Assembly (NCBI GenBank): GCA_004835665.1
Contig: RBKR01000017.1
Span: 744,001-808,000 of the forward strand
Origin: Phoma sp. XZ068
Taxonomy: Eukaryota; Ascomycota; Dothideomycetes; Pleosporales; Didymellaceae
Reading direction: 5' to 3'
DNA length: 64,000 nt
Part shown: positions 44,467-56,400 of the stretch, in pieces
Numbering within the stretch: position 1 is the first letter of the stretch
Layout: each line of letters begins with the position of its first letter
Notes under the pieces: model-generated
What the model saw: only the letters and a program-made list of their open reading frames with translations
What the model was told of the DNA's origin: nothing
Databases searched by the model: none
Position numbers and translations under genes: made by a program

Positions 44467-47298
44467 TGTGGGCTGTTCTGTGGGCTGTTCTGACTGAGAA
44501 AGGTGGTGATGAGATAGTTGTTGCTATGGCGTGATGGGTGTCTTTATACCTTTCGTTGTCGATGTGTATGAGACCATCTCACATCCTTCTCTTGCCTGAT
44601 ATTCAATGAATGTATTGGAAATTACCTCGTCATTCGTGGAACACATTCCCTCTCTCATCCTCCTCAAATCCCTCCAATCCCAACCTCCGAGAGTAGTACC
44701 TCTTACCCCCAAGATTGACTTTCAATCACGCATCAGCAGAATTGACTTCACACAGTAACTTCGAAAGTAGTCGTCTATCAGCGATCTACGATCCCCGTCT
44801 GGAAATTCCTCCAATCGCACACCCAGCACATTCCGCATACTAAACTCACCGTGCAGCTTACACACGGCCACGCCCAAACCCAGACACGTGTGGAAAGATC
44901 GAAGCTTTCGGAGCAAATCAAGCGTAAGGATCAAACGTCGCGATGCAGAGTAAGCTACGTGATCCCGCATCTGCACGTCACTGCGCGCATCTCGTTCGGG
45001 CGAGAAGTGGATTTTTCAGGCGAGAAGTGCAATTAGTGCTGACGATGTGGTTGGTCGACGGGGTGGAAGCCAAGAAGTAAGAGTGGCGTGGGGAGAGCGT
45101 GAGGTTGAGGTAGGCTCGGAGTAATCTATGTTGGTTGGGTTCCAAGACGGGGCCCCGCAGAGGATTTTCCGGGGTTGATGATGTAGAGTCGGGTGTGCAT
45201 AGGATGACCACTATGGGAAGATATTGCTAGGCTGTAAGACCATGGTAGTTCTCTGCAGGTTCGCTGTTGGAGATTTGAATGTCTTCACAATCCCGTCCAT
45301 GGTGATGTACACTCCATGGTTAGCCACTTGCTCTGCGCGTGCCAACCGCGAGGACGGCGAGTAGATTTTTCCATCCTTTGTGATTCCGATGTGAATGTTG
45401 GAAGATAGCAGATTCCCAAAAAGGTGCGTGCACGTGTGGCATGACGGATGGATGGCGGCAGTTGCCCCTGAAGCTGCACGCGTTAGTCATCCGCGCATGA
45501 GCCGACGGCGCTCCGTCCCCTTTCGCGCTGTCTCTTCGTCAACACTTCATCGAAAACAATAATTCGTCGTGACCCTTTCGCGTATCCGTTATCGCTACAC
45601 GGCGTGAACCGTCGTTCGTGCTAGTTCCAAGTAGCTTACCGCCATGCAGGTAAACCTTACATGTTCGCGCCGCCCAGGGGACGTGACGGCGTCGTGACAT
45701 TCCTATCGCGTATCAGACGAACCAGAACGGAACGGGCCCAGACGAAACGAGCAGAAACGACGAGGGATAATCGTAGGAGGAAGACCATAGCAACACAAGA
45801 TGGCGATGAGCCAAGTTGTCTTCGGCATCTTCCGTTCTCCTTTATGGGTACTGTAGACCTCGTGTCGCTCATTCGCACAATCATCAGCCTCTCCGGTTTT
45901 CGTGGTTGTCATACGTTGAAGATCTGGCTGTCTTTCTCGTTCTTCGTTCTTGTCTTCGTTCTTCTCGTACCGTTCATCGAGCTAGTCGCGCATTGTTCTT
46001 TGTTCCTCGATATTTCGTTGACTACGTCTCGGTTGACATTCTCACCGCCGATACTATTATCATTTCGCAAAAATAGGCTGCGTCGCATTCACCAACCCAG
46101 CCAAGAAAGTACCAGATGCAAGATGTGGAGTCTCGTCAAGCGAGTCATTGAAGATGTTATCTTGCTCGCTGAACCCGCGCTGTTTCGTTCGGTCTCAGTA
46201 TTGGGTGCAGAAATCACCTGCTTCCACCCTTTCACTATTCTGGCAATCTCCTTTTGCATCTTCTTCTTTTAGCTTCGAAACCTCTGTTGTCAGTCTTTCC
46301 TGATGGCATTCGGTCCTTTCCTTGTCAATCCAGTACTTATTTTCTGGAGGTCCACATGCTAATATGTTTGAGAGTTCCACATGTTAATATGTGCTTCTTC
46401 AAGCAGCCCTTGTATATATGGATGACTAGGATATGGCAATCCATATCGGATGATGCGGAACACTGGACCATCCTGTGCACCAAGCGCTGAATGGATTACT
46501 CGGCCCGGAACCGTTTCATGGTTCCCGATTGGGTCCATGCCCGATCAGAAAACGGGTATATCTGAAGTGGTATCATGCGCCTCAATAATATGGCGGCTCT
46601 GCTTCTTCTTGTACTTGAGCGTGCCAGGTCTTGACTCAGGCGAAGGATGCGACCAGCGTTTCGCGTCGGAGCTCCACAATACGTATTCGGCGAAGAATCT
46701 TGGCGACTTACCGTCATCCGCACCAATGTCCGGCTCTTCATTTGGAGAGATGTCAGTGCGCAAGAAGGAATTCTCTACAAGTCACTGTTCGCGCTCGATC
46801 GGGCTGTGTAGCGGGTAGAGGAACCTGGTCTAGCTCCAGACCCCTTTCTGCATCTCAAGCTAAATAAAGCTCCGCCAGACTAAACGTCAGTCAATCAGGC
46901 CAAGTCGGAGAGACTGTAACGATAGCCTGGACAACGGTCATCGTACACCAAGGGGCTTCGGGAGTCGTGCACCGTGGCTGTGGCGTACCCTTGGTTTCTT
47001 CACCCAATCGAGCACGTCGAAGCACCGCTTTAGCCACAAAGCGTTTGGATACGGGTGTCGATTCTCCACACCTATAGGAAGGAGGTTCCTGTCGACTACT
47101 TTTCAGATCCACACCATGAACTGCATGCTCGCTTCGCAAGCACCGTTTGTGGATCTTGTGGGCAGCCACTAAAGTTAGCTGTCGATCCAATGAATCCTCC
47201 CTCAGGGCGTCACGCGAGAGAGGTCTACATAACCTCGGGCATGCCATGAGAGCAGGCTGTTGATTCACAGCCATCACATTCGTTTTATTTGCTTCAAG
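44467..47298. other. gene-poor interval, 2.8 kb
   Basis: Promoter of PL3 copy 2 on the left and of the oxidase on the right. The largest frame, 45661-46272 plus strand (203 codons), is Phe/Leu/Ser-rich with no recognisable family or splice context, and I do not support it. A minus-strand frame at 46891-47562 overlaps the oxidase 5' end and is treated as chance. Confidence 0.4.
44543..44548 (-). promoter_or_regulatory. TATA element of PL3 copy 2
   Basis: TATAAA on the minus strand, 77 bp upstream of the ATG at 44466, a typical distance for a fungal core promoter. Confidence 0.4.
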
Positions 47299-49491
47299 AT
47301 GCTGCGCTCGTCCGCCATCGCCGTTCTTTCTGCTTTCTTTCTTTTCAATACATCGGCTGCTATTAATGCATGCCCTGGCACCGACACAGTCTTTACAGGA
47401 ACTCAGGGTATCAGATATCGTGTCTGCCCTGGCACCGATCTTGTTGGGAGATCGCAAGTAATCACCCCTAATGTTGCTTCTACTACAGCATGTGCCCAGC
47501 TCTGCGATAAGGCCTTGAACTGCTTCAAGGCTGTCTACGATAGGAAGACCAAAGATTGCCACGTTAAATCCCAGGGAGTCCTGAAGTGGGAACCCAGTGA
47601 TCGATTCGAAGTCATTCAGGCCGAGCAGATCAACATCGCAAGATGCCCCTACGCTGAGACAGCGTACTCAAACAGCGGCGTAAGTGACTCCGTCCTTCAA
47701 ATAAAACCTTTGCTGACTGTTGCGTAGAAAAACTTCAAGATCTGCCGTGATACTGATCTTCGCGGTAGAACTGAACGGCTGATCAAGGGCGTTAAGACGT
47801 TGAACGATTGTGCTAAGCATTGTTCAACAATCAACACTTGTGTGCAAGCAGTGTATGATTCGAGTGTCTCGGCCTGCCACATCAAGGCAGACACAAAGAC
47901 TGACACCTTGATCTGGTCGACTGACAAGCGCTTTGATGTTATTAACCGCGATGTCGCCGCTGATCCGGCTACGAATGGTGCTTGGTCTGATTTGATCAGG
48001 CTACCAGTCATACCAGTGGCTGCTTACGTTGTACCCGAATTCCCAACATCGAACCGACTCATGTCCTTCTCTAGCTGGGGTGCCGACGCTTTCGGAGGTG
48101 AAAGTGGACTTACACAGTTTGCAGACTACAACTTCAATTCGTGAGTTACATTGTTCGGACTGATTATCCGCAAACTGACTTGTGTCACCAGTGGCGCCGT
48201 CTCGGCCCGTACTGTAGCCAACACCAAACACGACATGTTCTGCCCTGGAATCAGTGCCCTAGAAGACGGACGTATCCTCATTCAAGGCGGTTCGGATGCC
48301 AAAGCCAACAGCTTCTACAACCCAGCCACCAATACCTTCACCCGAGCACCCGACCTGCTGATGCCTCGTGGCTACCAGTCATCTGTCACTCTCAGCGATA
48401 ACCGAGTTTTCACCATCGGCGGTGCCTACTCCGGACCACGCAAGGGCAAGGATGGTGAGGTGTTCGATCCCAAGAGCAACTCCTGGAAGGCACTACCCGG
48501 CGCAAAGGTTGGACCCATGCTTACCGTCGACAAGGAGGGTATCTGGAGAGAGGACAACCACGCTTGGCTGTTTGCTTGGAAGGATGGATCAGTCTTCCAA
48601 GCCGGTCCAAGTAAGGCTATGAACTGGTACAGCTCGAAAGGCAATGGTGCTCAGGTCGCGGCCGGCACACGTGATACTGTAGATGCCATGTGCGGTATCT
48701 TTGTTATGTACGAGCCTGGAAAGATCCTTACTGCCGGTGGAGCGACTGACTACACCAACGCGGCGGCTAACAGCCACGCCCACCTCATCAGCATTGGCGA
48801 GTATGGCCAGCGTCCCGCCGTCGAGCGTGTACCTGATATGGCTTATCGACGTGGCTTTGCGGATGCTGTTGTCCTTCCTGATGGCACTGTCCTTGTCTCT
48901 GGTGGCCAGAGTCGCGCTTTGGTTTTCGCTGATACCGATGGCATTCTTCAGCCTGAGCTTTTCAACCCTGCAACCAAGTCTTGGAAGACTCTCGCCGCTC
49001 AAGCAGTTCCCCGAAACTACCACTCTGTCAGCATCCTTCTGTCCGATGGGCGCATCTTCAGTGGCGGTGGCGGTCTCTGCTACACGGCTAAAGTCGGTGG
49101 CAGCACAGCCAACTGCAACAAGCTCGTCGACCACGCCGATGGCCAGATTTTCTCACCTCCCTACCTCTTCAACCGTGATGGTTCATCCGCCACCCGTCCT
49201 ACTATCTCAGCTCTCAGCACTACTAGCGTCAAGATTGGTGGCCAAATCAAGATCTCCACTTCTACCGCCAACCCGAAGTTCGTCCTGGTCCGCATGGGCA
49301 CCGTCACACACTCGGTTAACACTGATCAACGGCGTGTGCCTCTGACACGTGTCACTCGTAGCGGCACTCAATACACTGCTGATCTACCAAAGGATAGTGG
49401 TGTTCTGATTCCAGGACATTACTACCTCTTCGTCCTCAACGCCGCCGGTGTGCCCAGCATTGCGCGCACCCTCAAGGTCACTCTCGCTTAG
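47299..49491 (+). CDS. secreted AA5_2 copper radical oxidase with PAN/apple-like N-terminus
   Basis: Three exons (47299-47679, 47728-48140, 48192-49491) give 697 residues, all in phase. After the signal peptide (MLRSSAIAVLSAFFLFNTSA) come two Cys-rich apple/PAN-like modules (about residues 35-115 and 128-205), each with the pattern AxLCDKALNCFKAVYD or AKHCSTINTCVQAVYD. The catalytic kelch-type domain follows. Galactose-oxidase active-site residues can be placed by spacing: Cys282 and Tyr326 (the Cys-Tyr cofactor, 44 apart), Tyr541 and His542 in PRNYHS, and a His in THSVNTDQRR. The residue 18 after Tyr326, the stacking Trp290 of Fusarium galactose oxidase, is Tyr344 here (GGAYSG). That suggests a non-galactose substrate such as raffinose-type sugars or alcohols. 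The enzyme makes hydrogen peroxide. Confidence 0.9.
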
Positions 49492-49670
49492 TTTCTTTAT
49501 CCACACCACAACATCTCATGTCGCCATGTTCAGTACAAACTTTATCTTGTAATGTATATACCTATTATCGAGCCCGCAGGCTCAAATGACTGTCACATGG
49601 CCAATGGAATCAAACTCGTGTAAACAGCAAGACCATTCGCATTACCCAGTGACAAACAACACTTTCACAC

Positions 49671-50725
49671 TCAATGAATCCCGAAACCACTGTTAACCAT
49701 CTCCACTGCCCTCTTGGTGGCTTCATCCAGATCCTCTCTCGGCAGTCCCAGCTTCTCATTGTCTATTCCGTATCCTGTCTCATAGTCTCCACCCGCACCC
49801 TTTGTGAAGCACCTCGCATACATGGCCTTTGCAAAGCCAAGCATATCCCCTCCTTGCAACTGCTGCATTCCCTGTTGATATCTTTCTTCCGCCGGCTGCT
49901 TCGTAATGGTCCAGTCCTCATCCGAAGTTCCCAGCACTCGGTGCAGGCTATCCAGCATATCTCTCTGACTGATAAGAAAACTCGCGATATGAAGCCCTTC
50001 ATTCTTCCAATCCTCCACCGCCAACTCACCACCCGCATCTGCAGCAACGGGAAGGGACAGCAGCGAAGCCACAGCGCGTCCGCACAACTCCCACGTACTC
50101 GTGTTAATCTTTTCGTTCCCGTCATCATAGAGGGTGACGCGACGATTCTTGATATCAAAGCCAAACCACGGATCCCCCTGCGCAAGACTAAACTCATACC
50201 AGAAGCCGCAGCACATGGCGACGAAGTTAGGCTTCACTCCGCCCTCCGGCACGGAAACACTGCGCACGTCGTCGATAAACTTGCCGAAAGGACTGAGCAG
50301 CGGGTCCAACATGAGTTTGCCTCCACGTGCCCCGTAACCAAAGCCCCAGTAGTTCGGTATGATCCATTTCACGCCTGCTTTGGCAGCTGCTTCGACGATC
50401 TGGGAATGGAGTGTTGGCGGGCTTCGGACAGAGAGGGTGATGATGAGGCAGTCATGGCCGCGGAGAGCGGAGATGAGGTCATCGTTGGACGCATAATCAA
50501 CATTAACGACGTTGATATTTGAGGAGGATGGGAAGGTAGCGCTGCTTTCAGGGCGGGTGAGAATGGTTACTGAATGTTTGCCGGTGTTTAAGAGTGAGGA
50601 GAGGATGCGTGAGCCGACTTGTCCAGAAGCCTGAGGGTGTCAGTTGGATTCGCAAAGGGAGTTTCAAAACGACGTACACCAATGAGGGCGACTTTGCGGA
50701 TGTAGTTCGCCTGCGCTGAAGACAT
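49671..50725 (-). CDS. NmrA-like / isoflavone-reductase-like NAD(P)-binding protein
   Basis: Two exons (50725-50678 and 50630-49671) give 335 residues. A 47-nt intron (GTACGT...CTCAG) lies inside the dinucleotide motif and joins ALIG|ASGQVG, completing the Rossmann GxxGxxG at residues 16-22. Further family features are VTILTRP, the NVVNVDYAS/LIITLS beta-strand pattern and KWIIPNYWGFGYGARG, which occupies the catalytic/substrate loop of isoflavone-reductase-like proteins. Members are either reductases or redox sensors (NmrA). The substrate here is unknown. The gene is convergent with the oxidase, with 179 bp between stops. It is intact, unlike the NmrA-family relic at 4286-5426. Confidence 0.87.
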
Positions 50726-51715
50726 GATGTTGGCGCGTCCTGTTTTATGAGATCGTCCTCGTGTTCTGAGATCGAACTTGTTTTGTGCGAGAGATCTTGA
50801 TTTATTAGATTAATGTTTTTTCTGAGATCGAGAAGCTGCTGGTCTGTTGTGAAGACACTTTGTAATGAAAGCAGATCACCATCATCTTTCCACCTGCCTT
50901 TATCCATTCTTTCACTTTCGTGGCTTGCATCTTCCTTCGTGAGCATCTCTACATATTCTTCCGCATGCAGTAATACGCTAACCCTACGTCGTACCATAGG
51001 AAGTTGTTCTACGCCGAACCACCGTTTCCAGTCGGACTTTACACTAACGCCGAACTTACCACCACAAAGGTTCGTTCTCATCGATTGTTCTCGGGGATTA
51101 TGTTGTTCCGCCAAGTATCTCAGCTTTCCTCTAGCTGTTGTTTCGCAGCCGCGGACCCTGCGGAATTATGCAAGGATATCCACGCTTGTAATTGCCTTGG
51201 GAGTGCTGCCGGTTCCGCCGAGGACGGACATGGCGATGTTTCCGATACGCTTCAAGGACGCCTCAGCCAAGGAGTTTCGGTTTGTCGTCTGTCTGACTGA
51301 CCGCTGGAGCTCGATAGACGCTGCTGGAAATACTGTGGATCATTGTGTTGTTGAGATACGGGATGACGAGGGAGTGGGGCGCACACCGAAAGTTCGAAGA
51401 TAGCGATAACCACCATGACGTCACAGGTGTTTTTGCAGTTGCGCACCTCGAAGATGCTAGAAGATGGGAAATGGAGGTGGCAGCTGTGGATGTGATCAAT
51501 TCACGGATGGCAGAGAATGAGTGCAAATATTGTTTGAAGAATTAAATGTTTGAAATTGTAAAATGAGGGCGTGATGCAACGCTTTCTATCGCTAAGTTTA
51601 TGACTTTTCCGAACGCCAGTCGCCGTCTAATGCCGTGTATCTGAAAATTAGGTGGTATCATCTCGAAGTCTAGGTTCCCAAAACCTCAATCGCTCAATCG
51701 CTAGTAATAACACAT
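50726..51715. other. intergenic region
   Basis: About 1 kb. Overlapping opposing frames (50548-51114 minus, 50813-51403 plus) have no motif and are judged chance. Confidence 0.5.
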
Positions 51716-53452
51716 CTATGCGGTCTTCTCAAGGGTCTTCATGGCACCCTCACGCTCAAGGCTGTTGTAGGCATCGGTAAGCTCCTTGACGAAGCGCTCA
51801 TCGCCACGGAGATCGTCACCGAAGAGGTCTCCAATGCTGAGAAGCTTCATTGGGTTACCCTCGTCGCGGGCGATGCGCTGCAGCTCATCGTTCCTGGGGT
51901 CGAAAGAGAGCGGGAAGTCGCGGCCCTGCTCATCAATGCCACGGAGGTAGCGGAACCAGGCAGCAGCGCAGAGAGTAAGACGACGGAGGGGTCCTCCAGC
52001 AACGATCTGCTCGGCAATCGAGGGCATGATGAACTGGGGCAGCTTGCCAGAACCGCCGAGGCAGATACGTGTGATCTCATCCTTGAGAGTGGGGTTGGAG
52101 AAGCGCCCGATGAGGGTCTGGATGTACTCATCGACGTCGACGCCGGGGATCTTGGGAAGCAGTGGCTTGACCTCCTCGTTCATCATGTTGAAGATGTACT
52201 TGTGGAATATGGGGTGGTTGATGGTCTCGTGGATGTACTGGAATCCGCCAAGGTATCCTGCGTATCCCATAGAGGAGTGGGAGGCGTTGAGCAGGCGCAG
52301 CTTCATGAGCTCAAACTGCTCGACGTCCTTGACATCCTTGACGACCTGGACACCAACCTTCTCAAATGCCGGGCGGCCATCAGCGAACTTGTCCTCAACG
52401 ACCCACTGGCTGAAGGGCTCGGTGACAACGGGCCATGCATCCTCAACGCCGAACTCCTCGCGGAGGTTGATGACATCCTCGTCAACAGTTCGGGGGGTGA
52501 TGCGGTCAACCATAGAGTTGGGGAAAGCACCGTTCTGAGCGAGCCATGCGGCAACGTCAGGGTCGCGGTGCTTAGCGAATGTGAGGAGCATGTCGCGGGT
52601 GATGTGGCCGTTCTTCTGCATGTTGTCGCAGGACAGAACTGTGAAGGGCTTCAAGCCAGCCTCGTAACGACGCGCCAGCGCAGCGTAAACGAAACCAAAG
52701 AAAGTGCGGGGAGGGGAAGCGCCGGCAAGATCGGCTGCCATGTCGGGGTGCTCAGTGTTGAGCTCGTGGGTGTTCTCGTTGTAGAAGTAGCCGCTCTCTG
52801 TGATGGTCATGGAGACGATGTGGGTGTCCTCATGTGCCATCTTAGCGATGACAGCCTCGGCATTGTCGGGAGCGAATAGGTAATCTGTGATAGAACCAAT
52901 GACGCGTGCCTTGGATCCGGGTGCAGAGCGCTCAATGACTGTGTAAAGGTTGTCTTGGGGGGCAAGAGCATCCCTCATCTCAGCGTCAAAAGGCTGGAGA
53001 CCGACACCGCAGATTGCCCAGTCCTTGAGCTTGAGCTGCTCAAGAAGGCTGTCAACGTAAACGGCCAAATGGGCGCGGTGGAAACCGCCGACGCCGACGT
53101 GGACGATGCCGTGCTTGATGTTGGCGCGGTCATAAGTGGGTACTGTGGCGTGCTCCAACTCGGACAAGTTGGCGCTGTTCAGCTTGAGCGACTGAGGCTC
53201 TGTGGCGTGAGGCATAGCAGCGGCTGCCTGTGAATATTTTCGGGATTGGGGGATTGGTGTGGTAGCAATCTGTTGCTTTTGCTGTGTGGATTGTGGGACG
53301 GAAACCTTGGAGGGAGTTGTGTTGGTAGAGTGTGACCTTGCGGAGATTGCTCGAGGAAAAGGTCGGAGGGAGGACCGCAGACTTGATATAGACTGCTTCT
53401 GTGCTAGGGTGACGGCGAACTTCGCCTGCTTTGTGAGGTTGAGAGGAGCCAT
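51716..53452 (-). CDS. mannitol 2-dehydrogenase, with N-terminal extension
   Basis: Intronless frame of 578 residues. The conserved polyol-specific long-chain dehydrogenase starts near Met80 (MPHATEPQSLKL, genomic 53215), which gives the usual length of about 500. It has the nucleotide-binding segment GIVHVGVGGFHRAHLAVY and the catalytic motif MKLRLLNASHSSMGY (the K-x5-N-x2-H pattern, about residues 384-393). The enzyme interconverts D-mannitol and D-fructose with NAD(P). The 79 residues before Met80 are Ser/Gln/Arg/Lys-rich and almost free of acids, like a mitochondrial presequence, and stay open with no stop. Initiation at Met1 might give a mitochondrial form and Met80 a cytosolic one. Confidence 0.93.
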   Translation of the reverse strand: MAPLNLTKQAKFAVTLAQKQSISSLRSSLRPFPRAISARSHSTNTTPSKVSVPQSTQQKQQIATTPIPQSRKYSQAAAAMPHATEPQSLKLNSANLSELEHATVPTYDRANIKHGIVHVGVGGFHRAHLAVYVDSLLEQLKLKDWAICGVGLQPFDAEMRDALAPQDNLYTVIERSAPGSKARVIGSITDYLFAPDNAEAVIAKMAHEDTHIVSMTITESGYFYNENTHELNTEHPDMAADLAGASPPRTFFGFVYAALARRYEAGLKPFTVLSCDNMQKNGHITRDMLLTFAKHRDPDVAAWLAQNGAFPNSMVDRITPRTVDEDVINLREEFGVEDAWPVVTEPFSQWVVEDKFADGRPAFEKVGVQVVKDVKDVEQFELMKLRLLNASHSSMGYAGYLGGFQYIHETINHPIFHKYIFNMMNEEVKPLLPKIPGVDVDEYIQTLIGRFSNPTLKDEITRICLGGSGKLPQFIMPSIAEQIVAGGPLRRLTLCAAAWFRYLRGIDEQGRDFPLSFDPRNDELQRIARDEGNPMKLLSIGDLFGDDLRGDERFVKELTDAYNSLEREGAMKTLEKTA

Positions 53453-56400
53453 TGTGAAAAGATTGTACGTTGACCGCTCCGAACTTGATGGGTCTGCTCA
53501 GGTTTTGTCTTTTTCAGAGGGGCCATAGTGGGTCCCGGTGCACGGTTGTGGATGATTGACTAAGGCGTGATGTATTTTCGATGGAACGTGTGGAGAAGAC
53601 CTGGAACGCGGGTGGCTTTACTTTCGTGTTGACAGTCTTCCCCGACACAGAAGGTGCACGGCAATGGCGACCAGACTGGCGGTCAACAGATTCGGAAATT
53701 TTGATATAGGGGGAGTCCAGGTGACCGATTTTCTTGGTTCAGGACTACTAAAATTGGACCAAGTGTCAATTGTGAACGCACAACGATGCGAAACCATCAC
53801 AATTTTGCCCACGTGGACGCAGAATCTATTACCAATCCGCCAATTCAGCTGATGCTTTTCCAGAGATGACGACGCCCCCGAGCTCTGTCCGTTCGAGAAA
53901 GGGGCCGAGGGCCTTTGCGCGCTCGGAGTCGTAAAAAAGCCCATAGCGCACGCATCACAGGGACGCCACATACAGGAAGCCGGTACCCCGGTGCATATGG
54001 TTTTGGTGGGGAATTGGAAGGCGCATCCGCCGCGACAAGTGCATCCCTCTGCAAGGGAAGGTTCGAAAATTTTCAGCCTCGAAAGATTCGACTAGCGGCT
54101 TATCGTGGGGTTTCGATTGGGTGGCGGCCATCGGACGGTCGCAACGTGCATCGGCCAGTCTCGCCGTAGCCAGGTTGAGGCTCCTGGCGCGTGGCGGTTA
54201 GCTCCACCGAGGCACATCGCTTCCATGCACGGTTAATCCTACCCACATGCGTGCAGCCGGGAGCGGAGCCGTGGGGGCTGGATCCATGATAAGAATTTTC
54301 GGGAAATGGCGAAAGCGCACGGATCTATGTCGCAGCACAGTCAGACCAGAGTACCTGGAAGGACACACCACAATTCGACGCAGCGGTGACTGTAGGTTTG
54401 GCAAGCCTCCAACAAAGTTCTGAATACCGATTGAGCATCGAATCACTTGTGGTACCATTTCACCCACGAAGCATCGTATTTTCGGATTTTCGGATAGTTT
54501 ACTGCCAAACCGCGCTTGAACTCCGCCAAGGGGAGTACACCGCTGTCAGGTGGTACAAGCAGAAACGCGTTTCAACGTGTGCCGATCCGGAGGCTGCATT
54601 GGACCATATGTGCTCAAGTCGTTTGTCGGAGTGTTCCAGGCTATTGACCGCCTCACATTGAATCCCACGCGGCAGGCACAGCTGACACGTCTCCTAATGT
54701 CCATCCCTCAGCCCACGCAGAAAGACTCGTCGAGCTCGTGGTCGTGTTCGTGGAGTTGAACATGATAGTGCGCACTGGTCGACCTGGGCACCGTGGTATC
54801 GTACTTAGTGGCGGCCGTTGCGCCCACACTGCACCATGAGCGGGACGAGGTCAACCAATGTGGGGCCTATCGTCGCTTGGAGACCAGCTTCTCCGCTGCT
54901 GCAGATTTTGCCACAAGTTAGTCCCACTTGCCGCAGTCCCAGATCCTTGGGATCGTCTAGTTGCCGGCTTCAGATTGTTCTTGAGATTTCTCGTGGGGTA
55001 CTCCAACAACGAGCCGTACCGTCAGAATCTGACACCGGCCTTGAAGGGCGAGCAGATTTGTGCCCGTGCCATGTTTGCTCATTGCCTCAGTGTCCGCCTG
55101 CTACAAGCTCAGTTCCAGCGGCCGTAATCCACCTCGCGCGCCAAGATCTGGACCTGCTCGAGAACCTACTGTGTACATACGCCTTGCATAAACATTCTGC
55201 CCTTGGAGCAGCTTGAGCTGGTGCGACTACGTGTGCGACAATTTCAATTGGAACGCCATGGGCCTCCACGACTCTACACGTTCATCTACAGCCCACCCTC
55301 GTGCGGCGACAGTACCTAGGCTTCTATATACGGTCAAGCTGGCGCAATTCGCGTTTAGAAGTGCAAATGATGCGAAAGTTCAAATCCCATGCTGCTGAGC
55401 ATGGAGAAAGGCGTCGGCCCAGGTCTAGGCCAGGACACACAGACAGTGGAGATGAGATTTGCTCACCCTTGCAGAGATTTGAGCTTGCCCCAGAGAATTC
55501 TACGGACCGTATCCGCTAAGGCAATTCAGTGGTGCCCGTAGTCGTGGATCCCCCGTGGTGGCAAGTTCTCGTGTACCCGAGATCACTGAGCGATCTTGGC
55601 CGCAATACAAGTGGCAATATTAGATACGAGTGCATGATAGCAAGGCTGTGCAGTCGTATTGCGGGTACTACGGTCTTTGAACGAATATTCCAGAAATGAG
55701 TCTCATATCCGAAATAATGGGGAAGATCTGGGGATGTGTAAGACTATGCCCCAAAGACAGTGTCGGCTGTCCAGCGTCTACTACAGCGCACAGCCGTACA
55801 TTCCGTAAGTTCACTACCGCTTGAGAACTCTTCTGCAAAGTTATCAGCGTCGGCGTCTTGGATCGCGTAAATTGTCTGAAAAGTAGGACTGGATTATGCA
55901 GCGTTTGGTAGGTCGACTTGGAGGACCGCTGATTTCAAGGGGCATATGTTGCTGAAGCAGCCACTGATTCGGTATTCGACGAAATTCATCCTCCCTGATC
56001 CACAGGATGAAGCCGTTCGCACTGCATAGGTGAAGTGGTAATGGTGAGAGAAGCGCGTGGTAGTCCGATGAAAAGGACATTGGCCTGGGCGTGAGCGCCA
56101 CTGTGGGTCAGGACTGTCCGCCTGGATATGATCAGCAAGATTACCGGTTAGGTGATACTTGTCCCCATAAAGATAAACTGTGGCCTAGACCATCTAGCAG
56201 GGATTTGTGTTCTCTCTTGTTAGAATGTCATCTGCGTGATCGTGCGAGATCGATCACGCTATCAAGAACAGCGATAATACTGAAAAGAATTGCGACAACT
56301 AAGCTTGCATAGCATTTGTAGTTTGGTATCCTTCAACTTTTTGGTGTTATAAGACTTTCTTTGGCCCTTGTCTAGAATACTCACTTAGCGGGTTATCATG

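Noticed and set aside
45661..46272. 203-codon frame, Phe/Leu/Ser-rich
   Set aside because: No homology-like motif, no splice context, hydrophobic runs arise from TTC/CTC-rich DNA.
52202..52879. 225-codon plus-strand frame inside mannitol dehydrogenase
   Set aside because: Antisense shadow of a conserved enzyme.
47299..53452. Secondary-metabolite cluster (oxidase, NmrA-like, dehydrogenase, MFS genes in the window)
   Set aside because: No polyketide synthase, NRPS, terpene cyclase or cluster regulator is present.
55310..55400. tRNA-like B-box (GTTCAAATCCC) near 55379
   Set aside because: The flanking bases do not form a T-arm stem and no acceptor stem pairs; no tRNA elsewhere was seen by eye.
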